Source of the DNA: Nocardia altamirensis NBRC 108246 | Lineage (GTDB): Bacteria > Actinomycetota > Actinomycetes > Mycobacteriales > Mycobacteriaceae | Length of the DNA: 64,000 nucleotides | NCBI RefSeq assembly: GCF_001612685.1 | Contig: NZ_BDAY01000070.1 | Coordinates: forward strand, 1-64,000 | Reading direction: 5' to 3' | Shown: in pieces, positions 31,941 through 40,468 of the stretch | How the letters are laid out: every line of letters begins with the position of its first letter | How positions within the stretch are numbered: position 1 is the first letter of the stretch | Translations under genes and position numbers: made by a program | The notes under the pieces: model-generated | Told to the model about the DNA's origin: nothing | Seen by the model: the letters and a program-made list of their open reading frames with translations, nothing else | The model's database searches: none

Positions 31941-32221
31941 CTGGCTCGGATCTCTCGTGGTGGCGCCACGGGCTCCGGTGGTAGGCGCCGGGGCCCGTCG
32001 CCGACCTCGACGACAAGAGCCGACACCGCATTGCCGCGGCGGGTGACACTCCTGACCACGGTGCCGACCGGCGCTTCCCGCACGATCATCCGAGCCATCA
32101 AGTGCCGCTGCCAGTCTCGCACACAGTCGATGAGCCGATAGAGGATCAAGGAACATACCGGCGCCACCACAATGACCCAACTCGCCACGGTGGGGCCATC
32201 AGCGGCCGAGAACATCGTCAT
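31937..32221 (-). CDS. small single-pass membrane protein preceding sigma factor
   Basis: This 94-residue protein has one hydrophobic segment (VASWVIVVAPVCSLILYRLI, about residues 12-31) followed by a basic cytoplasmic domain of about 60 residues. It overlaps the sigma-factor ATG by 4 bp. The start MTMFSAADG is preferred for the membrane topology, but no strong ribosome-binding site is visible and an earlier ATG at 32293 is possible. It could be a membrane sensor or anchor for the sigma factor; I recognise no family. Confidence 0.6.
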   Translation of the reverse strand: MTMFSAADGPTVASWVIVVAPVCSLILYRLIDCVRDWQRHLMARMIVREAPVGTVVRSVTRRGNAVSALVVEVGDGPRRLPPEPVAPPREIRAR

Positions 32222-32329
32222 GCCAGGTAGTCGCCGCGGACACGCTGGTTCTTGAGACCGCGACAGTGCCATTACGTGGGAGGCAAGCGGCAATACCGAC
32301 CGCTCGCCTTGATCGACGACGTGTCGGAT

Positions 32330-35300
32330 TCAGCCGAGGAGTTCGTCCAGGAAGCGGGCGGGGAGTTCGATGTCGCCGGTGTGGGCTGCGGCGGTGGGCA
32401 TTTCGGCGTGCAGGACGCGGAGGATGGAGACGACGCCGGGGCCTGCGTCGAGGAGTGGGCGGGTCCAGCCGAGGTCGGCGCAGGTGGCGGCGGCGGGCAG
32501 GAGCAGGCCGGTGGCCTCGCCGACCCAGCCGGAGGCGGCCAGGCATTCGGCGAGGAGCAGGGCGGCGTCGAGTTTGGCTCGGGGGCGGCGCTTTTCGAGC
32601 ATGCGGCCGTGCAGCGCGCGAGCCCGGCGGACGGCGCGATCGTCGGCGCCGAGCCGACCTTCGCCGAGCAGGGCGCGAATGCCTGCGATTTCTTCCGCTT
32701 CCGCGGCGAGCACGGCTGCGCCGGTGATCCGTTTCAGTGGCGCGGCGGGTTCGGCGGCCTCGGGGATGGAGTCCGCGGGGTCGAGGGGAAGGCCGAGGCG
32801 GAGGCGTTCGGCGCGGATGTGGGCCGCGAGCCGGTACAGGCGGTTGTCGGCGGCGATGCGAGCGCCCTCGTCGAGCCGTGCTGCGGCGGTGAACAAGTCG
32901 CCGCGCACCGCTTTGACGCGGGCGCCGATGACGAACGTCGAGATCAGGAAGTCCGGCGGGCCGACACGGGCGACGAGCTGGTGACTTTCGTCGAGCAGTT
33001 GGTCCGCGGCGTCGAGATCGCCTCGGCGGTAGTTCAATTCACCGAGCAGCGCGGCGGACACCCGGACCGCATGCGAGCGCGGACCGGACCGCGACTTGGC
33101 GACTTCCCACGCCTCCTGGAAACACGCTGTCGCGGTAGGGATATCGAGCTGCTCGTAGGCGGCGGCGCCGCGCCCGCACAGCCCGAAGACCGCGCCGAGC
33201 GGATCCTTCGACCTGGCGTGGTATTCCGTGGCCCAGTCCTGGATCTCGCGGGCGCCGTCGAAGTCGAACTCGCACAGCCGGACGAAGGACGTCAGGTTCG
33301 CGGCGGTCGACACAGTCCAGGCGGGGAGCTCCTCGGGGTTCTTCAGGCAGTCCGCGATCCGTTCGAGCACACCGTCGGTGTGATCGCGCGCGATCTGGTC
33401 GGCGGCGCCGAGCACGGCGGCCTGACACCGCTGCTGATCGACGTCCTCTTCGGTGCCCGCGCCCCGCGCGAGCAGGTTCGACAGGCGACCGAGTGCGGAG
33501 CGCGCCGCGCCGGACTGCTGCAGGTTCACGTTGGCCCGCGCCACCGCCATCAGCAACTTGGACCGCGAAGCCACCTGCTGCATCGGCAGTTTCGAGACGG
33601 TGCCGAGCAGGGTCGCCAGCCTGGACCGGTCGATGAGGTCCATGCCGCCACCCTCGAGCAGGTCGAGCGCCATCTTCAGGTCGGTGGCCGCGAGCGCGTG
33701 ATCGACGGACTTGCGCAGCAGTTGATGCTCGGCATACCAGCGGGATGCCTTGCGGTGCAGCGCCTTCAAGCGGCCAGGATGCTCGCGGTCGAGCCGCGCC
33801 CGCAGATGTTCGGCGAACAGTGGCTGCATCCGGAACCACTCAGGGTCGTGCTCGATCCTGCGCAGGAACAGTTCGCGCTGCTCGGCCTGCTCCAGCAGCT
33901 GTCCCGCCTCCTCGTCTTCGGACAGTGCGTAGGCCAGCGACGCGCTCACCCGCTCGGTCACCGAGATCGACATCAGGAACTCGAGCATCCTGGGTTCCAG
34001 TGTGTCCAGCACGTTTTCGGCGAGGTACTCCCGCAGTCCGTGATTGCCCTGGGACAGATTGGCGATCAGCTGGGCCGGGTCGGGGTTGCCCCGCAGCGAC
34101 AGGCTGACCAGCTGGATCGCGGCGGGCCAGCCGTCGGTGGCCGCGTGGATCTCGGCGACCTGCGCTTCGGTGACCGGAAATCCGTGCCGCTGCACCAGGA
34201 CCTCGCTGATCTCCTCGACGGTCAGGCGCAGGTCCGCCGAGCAGATCTCGACCAGCTCGTCGTGCACCCGCATCCGGCCGGTCGGCAGGCCGGACTGCTC
34301 CCGGCTGGTCACCACGAACCGGAGATGGTGACATCCGTTGTGCAGCAAGGCATCCATCGCGCGGTGCGCGCCTGCGTCGGTGACCCGATGCCAGTCGTCG
34401 ACCACGACGACGAGCGGGCTACCGCCGGCATGGATCTCGTCGATGAGCGTCGTGATCACGAAAGTCGCCGCGTCGGCGGGCCTTTCCTCGAGCACTTGAT
34501 CCAGTCCGGTGCCGACGTCCGGTCGGACGCGGCGGATCGCCTGGATGAGATGCGCGAGAAACCAGATCTCGTTGTCGTCATCGTGATCGACGCTGATCCA
34601 GGCCACCGGGATGCCACGCTCGGTCAGGTCGGTCCGCCACTGCGCGGCCACCGTGCTCTTGCCGAAACCGGCGGGCCCGTGGATCACCGCGAGCCTGCGG
34701 CGACCGCCAGCGCGCAGGATGTCCAGCAGCCGGGGGCGCGCCATCGGCTCGCGGGCCGGGGTGGGCGGACGGAATTTGGTGGCCGCGGTCGGCGGCAGGG
34801 TGGCGGCCGAGCCAGTCGCCCCGGTGTGCTGGGACACGGCGGGCCGCAACGTCAGCGGCCAGCTGCGCCTGGCCGTCACCGCGGGTTTGGATTTGGTGTC
34901 GGTCGAGGAATCGTCGGAGTGCTCGATCGGTTCCGGGGCGGCCACGGTTTCCAGCAGCGCCATCTCGTCCGGCATCTGCTCGTGGTCGCGCTGCACCGAG
35001 CGCAGCAGCTGGCCGAAGTCGTAGGCCGTCGGCGGGCGGTCGTCGGGGTCGGGGGACATGGCCTGCTGGATCGCGTCGGCCACGTCGGGCGGGATGTCGT
35101 GCTCGCGCAGATCGGGCACCGGCTGGGTGGTGATCCGCAGGAACTGCGCAACCACCTTCTCCCCCGCCTGCCTCTCGAACGCGGCATGCCCGGTGAGCAG
35201 GGCGAACAGCGTTGCGCCGAGGCCGTACACATCGGAGCGGACGGTCGGCTCGTCGCCCTTGAGCACCTCGGGCGCGGTGAAGGCGGGCGAGCCGGTGATC

Positions 35301-35884
35301 AGGCTGCTCGAGGTCTGGAAGCCGCCGGGGATCCTGGCGATGCCGAAGTCGGTGAGCTGTGGCTCGCCGTAGCCGCTGAGCAGGATGTTGGCAGGCTTGA
35401 CGTCCCGGTGCAGGATCTGGGCCCGATGCGCGCTCTCGATCGCACCCGCCAACTTCACTCCGGCCCGCAATGAGTCCGACCAGGTCAACGGCCCTTGGTC
35501 GCGGATAACCTGCTCCAGCGAGCCGCGGGTGCAGTACGGCATCACGATGAACGGCAGTCCGGTCGCGGTCACATCGACCTGCAGGATGTCGACGATGTTC
35601 GGATGGCCGGACAGCCTGCCCATCGCCTGTTCTTCGCGCAGAAACCGTTCGCGGCTTTCCAGTTCGATTTCCGAGGAGAGCACCTTCACCGCGACGACCC
35701 GCTGGATTGCCCGCTGAATGCAGCGATAGACCACCCCGAAGCCGCCTCGGCCGATCTCCTTCGCCTCCGAGAGGCCCATCGCCTCCAGTTCGTCGGCGAT
35801 TCCGATGGGTCCGTGGCGCTGGGTGTCCGAGTCAGTCGAGGTCGTGTCCGGGCTGACCTTCCCCGAACGCGTCCGTGGATTCAT
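32330..35884 (-). CDS. pknK: PknK-type Ser/Thr kinase fused to MalT-like AAA/TPR regulator
   Basis: This 1184-residue cytoplasmic signalling protein has a kinase domain at about residues 42-305: Gly loop GRGGFGVVY (45-53), Lys67 in AVKVL, catalytic HRDVKPAN (159-166), DFG (179-181) and APE (204-206). A Pro-rich linker is followed by a MalT/LuxR-type NTPase with Walker A GPAGFGKST near residue 403 and Walker B near LVVVVDDWH. A helical TPR-like region runs to the end, without a recognisable C-terminal LuxR helix-turn-helix. Domain order and length match M. tuberculosis PknK (Rv3080c), which as I recall phosphorylates a transcription factor and controls slow growth. ATG 35884 has GAGGTGG upstream. 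It is next to the sigma-factor operon, 108 bp away. Confidence 0.93.
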   Translation of the reverse strand: MNPRTRSGKVSPDTTSTDSDTQRHGPIGIADELEAMGLSEAKEIGRGGFGVVYRCIQRAIQRVVAVKVLSSEIELESRERFLREEQAMGRLSGHPNIVDILQVDVTATGLPFIVMPYCTRGSLEQVIRDQGPLTWSDSLRAGVKLAGAIESAHRAQILHRDVKPANILLSGYGEPQLTDFGIARIPGGFQTSSSLITGSPAFTAPEVLKGDEPTVRSDVYGLGATLFALLTGHAAFERQAGEKVVAQFLRITTQPVPDLREHDIPPDVADAIQQAMSPDPDDRPPTAYDFGQLLRSVQRDHEQMPDEMALLETVAAPEPIEHSDDSSTDTKSKPAVTARRSWPLTLRPAVSQHTGATGSAATLPPTAATKFRPPTPAREPMARPRLLDILRAGGRRRLAVIHGPAGFGKSTVAAQWRTDLTERGIPVAWISVDHDDDNEIWFLAHLIQAIRRVRPDVGTGLDQVLEERPADAATFVITTLIDEIHAGGSPLVVVVDDWHRVTDAGAHRAMDALLHNGCHHLRFVVTSREQSGLPTGRMRVHDELVEICSADLRLTVEEISEVLVQRHGFPVTEAQVAEIHAATDGWPAAIQLVSLSLRGNPDPAQLIANLSQGNHGLREYLAENVLDTLEPRMLEFLMSISVTERVSASLAYALSEDEEAGQLLEQAEQRELFLRRIEHDPEWFRMQPLFAEHLRARLDREHPGRLKALHRKASRWYAEHQLLRKSVDHALAATDLKMALDLLEGGGMDLIDRSRLATLLGTVSKLPMQQVASRSKLLMAVARANVNLQQSGAARSALGRLSNLLARGAGTEEDVDQQRCQAAVLGAADQIARDHTDGVLERIADCLKNPEELPAWTVSTAANLTSFVRLCEFDFDGAREIQDWATEYHARSKDPLGAVFGLCGRGAAAYEQLDIPTATACFQEAWEVAKSRSGPRSHAVRVSAALLGELNYRRGDLDAADQLLDESHQLVARVGPPDFLISTFVIGARVKAVRGDLFTAAARLDEGARIAADNRLYRLAAHIRAERLRLGLPLDPADSIPEAAEPAAPLKRITGAAVLAAEAEEIAGIRALLGEGRLGADDRAVRRARALHGRMLEKRRPRAKLDAALLLAECLAASGWVGEATGLLLPAAATCADLGWTRPLLDAGPGVVSILRVLHAEMPTAAAHTGDIELPARFLDELLG

Positions 35885-36096
35885 GTGACCACCTCGAACT
35901 CACATCGAATCGGCGTCACCGGCGACCAACAGGTGCGCCGACCTCCGGACACCCCGGTTACCCTCGCGATGTCCGATATGTCTGCGCATACTCCAACGTA
36001 GCGCGGTGCGGCATCCGGTGGGAGAAGTTTCGAAACAGCTTGATTTCCCACCTCTACCCTCCGGAAAATTCGGCCGGTCAGCGCTCGGCCGCCGGC

Positions 36097-36306
36097 CTCG
36101 TATCGGCGCGAACAGGAACGAGATCCGCTCCATTACATTCTGCCGCTTGGTGTTGTGGAAGGCCGCGATTTGCCAGCGACCGTCGGTGCGGACCAGCGGG
36201 TAGGTCTGCGTCTTCGACAGGTCCGACGGCGACTTGCGCTCGCCCTTGTCGGTGTCACCCCTGCTGGTCACCGCGCCGGCGTCGGGACCGTGTCGTTGCT
36301 GCGCAT
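36097..36306 (-). pseudogene. decayed SgcJ/EcaC-type SnoaL-like protein
   Basis: Read leftward, an ATG at 36306 opens with MRSNDTVPTPAR and meets a stop after 12 codons. In another frame (36271 down to about 36097) the text VTSRGDTDKGERKSPSDLS, then KTQTYPLVRTDGRWQIAAFH and NTKRQNVMERISFLFAP, is clearly the C-terminal half of SgcJ/EcaC-type SnoaL-like (DUF4440) proteins, which are about 140-150 residues long. About 80 residues of the middle are missing and the normal stop is lost. The remnant faces the MarR gene, as expected for its former regulator. Confidence 0.75.
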
Positions 36307-36326
36307 GATGTCCTCCGTGCTAGATT

Positions 36327-36375
36327 TCTTCTTAGAAGATCTTTCTTCATATAAGAAGTTTATTCGTATAAGAAG
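36327..36375. promoter_or_regulatory. operator cluster upstream of MarR gene
   Basis: Three related elements are packed into 50 AT-rich bases: the palindrome TCTTCTTAGAAGA (36327-36339), TTCATATAAGAAG (36346-36358) and its near-copy TTCGTATAAGAAG (36363-36375). The first two include TTCTT-N-AAGAA dyads typical of MarR sites. They lie between the MarR start and the pseudogene, so autoregulation is likely. Confidence 0.65.
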
Positions 36376-36398
36376 AGATTCGGAGCTGGAGGTATCCC

Positions 36399-36851
36399 GT
36401 GTCAACACCCCCCATGCGTTCGGATGCGAGCGAGGTCTACCGGCGCTATCTGAGCGCGGTCATGCTGCACGGACAGGCAGGCGCGCGGGCCGTCGACCTC
36501 GGCGCAACCGATCTGTACGCGCTGAACATCCTGGAATTGACCGGGCCGATGACGCCGGGCGAACTCGGCGCTCGCAGCGGACTGACGACGGGGCCGACGA
36601 CACGGCTGATCGATCGCCTGGAAGACGCGGGGTACGCGCGGCGCGTCGCCGTGCCGGGCGACCGCCGCAAGGTGCTCGTCGAATTGGTGGGCACGCCAGC
36701 GGAATTGGACGCGGTGCTGGCTCCGGCCCGCCGCCGGATCAGCGAGATCATCAGCGAATACACCCCCGAACAGCGGGAGATGCTTTTCGACTACTTCAGC
36801 CGCGCGGCCGACGCGTTTCGCGAGGCAACAGAAGACTTGCGCACCAACTGA
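36399..36851 (+). CDS. MarR-family transcriptional regulator
   Basis: A 150-residue dimeric winged-helix regulator. The DNA-binding part is MTPGELGARSGLTTGPTTRLIDRLEDAG (about residues 50-77), followed by the wing RRVAVPGDRRKVLVELV and C-terminal dimerisation helices. GTG 36399 has GGAGG six bases upstream. AT-rich repeat elements just before it are likely autoregulatory sites. Its probable former target, a SnoaL-like gene, is now a divergent pseudogene, so the regulator may be left without its local partner. Confidence 0.9.
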   Translation: MSTPPMRSDASEVYRRYLSAVMLHGQAGARAVDLGATDLYALNILELTGPMTPGELGARSGLTTGPTTRLIDRLEDAGYARRVAVPGDRRKVLVELVGTPAELDAVLAPARRRISEIISEYTPEQREMLFDYFSRAADAFREATEDLRTN

Positions 36852-36942
36852 TTACCGGGGATCCGGAGTGCCTGGTCCGAAACATGGTCGCGAACCTGAT
36901 GCCACATCCGGGAAGGTCGCGCCGACGTTCCCGGACGGGGCA

Positions 36943-38115
36943 CTAGCGCACCGCGAGTGCGATGAACTGGGTGATCTGGTTGTCCGCGAAGTTGTTGTCG
37001 CTCACCAGGATCAGCGTGCGCTCACCGGAGGACAGGCGCGGACCCCATGTCATGCCCTCGACATTGTCGATGGCGGACAGGCCGACGTCGGACAGGTCGA
37101 CGAGCAGACGTTTGGTCGCGGGGCTGGCCGTGCCGATCGGCGCGTCGAGGATGTTGGTCGCGGCACCGAGGTCAGCCTCGTACACCTTGATCTTGTTGCC
37201 GACCCCGGCGACGAAAGACCGTTCCAGCACCAGGATTTTCGTCGGGTCGACCGGGTCGACGGCCAGCACCGAGGTGATGCCGTTCATGCCGGTACCCGGT
37301 AGCGGGCTCGACTCGGCGAAGACCGGATCCATCGGATAGGCGTACTGAGCCAGCAGCTGACCGGTCCTGGCCTGCACCGTGATTCGCGAGGTGGCGCCCG
37401 CCGTCGTGGTGGCGAGCGGACCGTCCGGCAGCAGCGGACCCTCCACCGCCGTGACGAACAGCGAACCGCCCGCGGCGAACGTCGCTCCCTCCAAGGCCAT
37501 GTTCTGCCGAGGACCCGAATTCGGCCGCATCCGTTCGTTGTCCGGGATCGGCAGCTCGGCCGCGAACGCGCCGTCCGCCCGAGCGATACGCACCGAGGGA
37601 TCGGCGAGCACGGTGTCGGTGCGGTCCCCCTCCTGCGTCCAGAAGTAGTCACCTGTCCACGGATCGACCCGAATCTCTTCTGGGTCAACCGACTTCGGCG
37701 CGTACGCGGCGCCTGCGGCGGTCAGCAGCGGTCGGGTTCCGGTGAATTCCACCGGGCCGACGCCCTTCTCGTCCACCGTGAAGCGCGCGGTGTAGAACCG
37801 GGCCGGGTTGCGCTCCGAGCGATCGTCGCTGATCAGCACGTAATCGCCGGTGCGCGTGTCGAAGTCGATCCCGGACAGGCCGCCGACCGAGGTGCCATGG
37901 AAATCCAGGTTGTTCGGGACGACCCGCTCGCCGAGCAACCGCACCGCGGATCCCGCCGCAGCCGCACCCTGATCCGGCACCGCGGTCGCCGCCGGCGTCA
38001 CACCGAGCGCCACCGCGACGGTCGCGACCAACAGCGTTTGCCCACGTCTGACCTGTCCACGTCCTCGCACCCGCGATACGCTAACCACGATGCGGTACCG
38101 GCAGGTGAACAACAC
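36943..38115 (-). CDS. secreted phytase-like esterase-domain protein
   Basis: The 390-residue protein (fewer if a later start is used) has a Sec signal (a basic stretch then LLVATVAVALGVTPAATA) and one 'esterase-like activity of phytase' domain across the mature chain. Hallmarks are GGLSGIDFDTRTGDYVLISDD, DPEEIRVDPWTGDYFWTQEG and ending DNVEGMTWGP...LVSDNNF, a predicted beta-propeller. It is exported, and the substrate is unknown (phosphorylated inositol or other phosphate or ester compounds). ATG 38115 is uncertain; in-frame GTGs at 38088 and 38070 give a more usual signal-peptide length. Its gene stops 92 bp after the MarR stop, convergent. Confidence 0.78.
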   Translation of the reverse strand: MLFTCRYRIVVSVSRVRGRGQVRRGQTLLVATVAVALGVTPAATAVPDQGAAAAGSAVRLLGERVVPNNLDFHGTSVGGLSGIDFDTRTGDYVLISDDRSERNPARFYTARFTVDEKGVGPVEFTGTRPLLTAAGAAYAPKSVDPEEIRVDPWTGDYFWTQEGDRTDTVLADPSVRIARADGAFAAELPIPDNERMRPNSGPRQNMALEGATFAAGGSLFVTAVEGPLLPDGPLATTTAGATSRITVQARTGQLLAQYAYPMDPVFAESSPLPGTGMNGITSVLAVDPVDPTKILVLERSFVAGVGNKIKVYEADLGAATNILDAPIGTASPATKRLLVDLSDVGLSAIDNVEGMTWGPRLSSGERTLILVSDNNFADNQITQFIALAVR

Positions 38116-38142
38116 CCCAACGCGCCGGACAACGCGCCCCGA

Positions 38143-38190
38143 AACGGCGAAAGCCCGCCACCGCGAATCGCGATGGCGGGCTTTGCCGTT
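38143..38190 (-). terminator. intrinsic terminator after fadB
   Basis: The arms 38143-38160 and 38174-38190 pair over 17 bp with one bulge and a 13-nt loop, 7 bp past the fadB stop. On the minus strand the stem is GC-rich and ends in a CTTT-type run. Confidence 0.75.
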
Positions 38191-38196
38191 GGTGCC

Positions 38197-40353
38197 TTAC
38201 TTACGCAGCGAAGCCGGAGCCTCGAAGCGCTCGCCGTAGGTCTTGGCGAGGTAGTCGGCGCGCTCGACGAACGCGGCCTGCCCACCCGGGTAGCCGACGA
38301 TGAACTGGTGCACACCACCGGTCCAGGCCGGGAAGCCGATGCCGAAGATCGAGCCGATGTTGGCGTCGGCGGTGGTCTCCAGCACGCCCTCGTCGAAACA
38401 CTTCTGGGTCTCGATCGCCTCCGCGAACAGCATGCGGTCGATCAGATCCTGCAGCGGCACACCGAAGTCCGCCGTCGTCTTGAAGTGCTCACGCAGGCCG
38501 GGCCACAGACCGGTGCGCTTGCCCTCTTCGTCGTACTCGTAGAAGCCCGCCTTCTCCAGGCGGCCAGGACGACCCTCGCCGACCATGTAGTCGATGACTT
38601 CCTGCGCCGGGTGCTTCTTGGCGCCCATCGTGGTGTCGCCGTGCGCGGCAGCCTCGATGGTCTCCTTGGCGATCTTCTGCATGAGCTTGAGGTTCAGCTC
38701 ATCCGACAGCTGCAGCGGCGCGGCCGGGTAGCCCGCCTGCAGACCGGCCTGCTCGATGGTCGCGGGCTCGATGCCCTCGGTGAGCATGGCGATCGCCTCG
38801 TTGACGAAGGTGCCGATCACGCGCGAGGTGAAGAAGCCGCGGCTGTCGTTGACGACGATCGGGGTCTTCCTGATCGCGAGGGTGTAGTCGAACACCCTGG
38901 CCAGCGCCTCGGGCGAGGTCTTCTCGCCCTTGATGATCTCCACAAGCGGCATCTTGTCGACGGGCGAGAAGAAGTGGATGCCGATGAAGTCTTCCTGACG
39001 CTTCACGCCGGCCGCGAGGCCGGTGATCGGCAGGGTCGAGGTGTTCGAGCCGAGCAGCGCGTCGGGGGTGACGATGTCCTCGATCTCCTGGAACACCTTG
39101 TGCTTGAGCTCGGTGTTCTCGAAGACCGCCTCGATCACGAAGTCGACGCCGTCGAAGTCCTTGGCGTCGGCCGACGGGGTGATCAGGTCGAGCAGCGCCT
39201 TGGACTTCTCCGCCGTGGTCTTGCCACGCGAGAGGGCCTTGGCCTCGATCTTCTCGGAGTAGTTCTTGCCACGCTCGGCCGCCTCGATGGTGAGGTCCTT
39301 GAGCACGACCTGGTAGCCGGCCTTGGCGGAGACGTACGCGATGCCGGCGCCCATCATGCCCGCGCCGAGCACGCCGATCTTCTTGATGTCCTTCTTCGGG
39401 ACATCCTTGGGCCGCGAACCACCGTTGTTGATGGCCTGCAGGTCGAAGAAGAACGCCTGGATCATGTTCTTCGCGACCGGACCGGTCAGCAGGTGCACGA
39501 AGTAGCGCGACTCGATCAGCGACGCGTTGTCGATGTCGACCTGCGAGCCCTCGACCGCGGCGGACAGGATCGCCCGCGGCGCAGGCATGTTGGTGCCCTT
39601 GAGCTGCTTACGCAGGTTGGCAGGGAACGCGGGCAGGTTCGCCGCGAACGCCGGGCTGGACGGGGTGCCGCCGGGGATCTTGTAGCCCTTCTTGTCCCAG
39701 GGCTGCACGCCGCCCTCGGGGTTGGCCTTGATCCACGCCTTGGCGGCAGGGACCAGCTCCTCCACCGTGCCGACGACCTCGTTGACCAGGCCGATCTCCT
39801 TGGCCTTGGTCGCGTTGAACTCGTTGCCCTGCAGCAGGATCTGCATCAGCGCGTTCTGCAGACCGAACATACGCACGGTGCGGGTGACACCGCCACCGGC
39901 AGGCAGCAGGCCGAGCTTCACCTCGGGCAGGCCGATCTTCAGGCCACGCACGTCGGCGGCGATCCGGTAGTGGGTCGCCAGCGTGATCTCCAGGCCGCCA
40001 CCGAGGGCGGCACCGTTGATCGCGGACACGACCGGCTTGCCGAGGGTCTCCAACCGACGCAGCGCACTCTTGATGGTGCCGAGCTCGTCCATGAGGGCCT
40101 GGCCGTCTTCCGGGCCGACCTTCATCATGTTCTTCAGGTCGCCGCCCGCGAAGAAGGTCTTCTTCGCCGAGGTCAGCACGACGCCGGTGATGCTGTCCTT
40201 CTCGGCCTCGAGCCGGTCGACGGTCGCGGACATCGACGTCTTGTACAGCTCGTTCATCGTGTTGGCGCCCTGGTTCGGGTCGTCCATCGTCAGAGTGACG
40301 ATGCCGTCCGAATCCTGCTCCCAACCGATCATGTTGGTTTCGGTGCTGGTCAC
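38197..40353 (-). CDS. fadB: fatty-acid oxidation alpha subunit: enoyl-CoA hydratase / 3-hydroxyacyl-CoA dehydrogenase
   Basis: A 718-residue bifunctional beta-oxidation enzyme. The N-terminal crotonase domain (to about residue 190) contains GVVLTSAKKTFFAGGDLKN and SAINGAALGGGLEI. The dehydrogenase domain begins with the NAD motif KIGVLGAGMMGAGIAYV near residue 320 and has the dehydrogenase signature NTSTLPITGLA and FIGIHFFSPVDKMPLVEII. It partners with the thiolase FadA upstream in the same operon (115 bp apart), hydrating and oxidising acyl-CoA for cleavage. GTG 40353 is preferred because AGGAG lies upstream. Equivalent genes in M. tuberculosis are rv0860-rv0859, by memory. Confidence 0.93.
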   Translation of the reverse strand: MTSTETNMIGWEQDSDGIVTLTMDDPNQGANTMNELYKTSMSATVDRLEAEKDSITGVVLTSAKKTFFAGGDLKNMMKVGPEDGQALMDELGTIKSALRRLETLGKPVVSAINGAALGGGLEITLATHYRIAADVRGLKIGLPEVKLGLLPAGGGVTRTVRMFGLQNALMQILLQGNEFNATKAKEIGLVNEVVGTVEELVPAAKAWIKANPEGGVQPWDKKGYKIPGGTPSSPAFAANLPAFPANLRKQLKGTNMPAPRAILSAAVEGSQVDIDNASLIESRYFVHLLTGPVAKNMIQAFFFDLQAINNGGSRPKDVPKKDIKKIGVLGAGMMGAGIAYVSAKAGYQVVLKDLTIEAAERGKNYSEKIEAKALSRGKTTAEKSKALLDLITPSADAKDFDGVDFVIEAVFENTELKHKVFQEIEDIVTPDALLGSNTSTLPITGLAAGVKRQEDFIGIHFFSPVDKMPLVEIIKGEKTSPEALARVFDYTLAIRKTPIVVNDSRGFFTSRVIGTFVNEAIAMLTEGIEPATIEQAGLQAGYPAAPLQLSDELNLKLMQKIAKETIEAAAHGDTTMGAKKHPAQEVIDYMVGEGRPGRLEKAGFYEYDEEGKRTGLWPGLREHFKTTADFGVPLQDLIDRMLFAEAIETQKCFDEGVLETTADANIGSIFGIGFPAWTGGVHQFIVGYPGGQAAFVERADYLAKTYGERFEAPASLRK

Positions 40354-40468
40354 AGCTCTGTGTCTCCTGTGTCTAATTGGCGGCATTCACGGGCCCTGCG
40401 TGGTTACGCAAGCTTCCGCCTCCGGGCCTGACGCTCATGCCGCCGTGATTCTCAGCTGTCGGTTGGGG

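Noticed and set aside
31281..32180. Longer 299-residue form of the sigma factor
   Set aside because: The extra N-terminus reads an out-of-frame copy of the upstream membrane gene; ATG 31940 gives the usual region 2 position and a 4-bp overlap.
37897..40431. 844-codon frame antisense to fadB
   Set aside because: Pure complement of a conserved enzyme; composition is typical of shadow frames.
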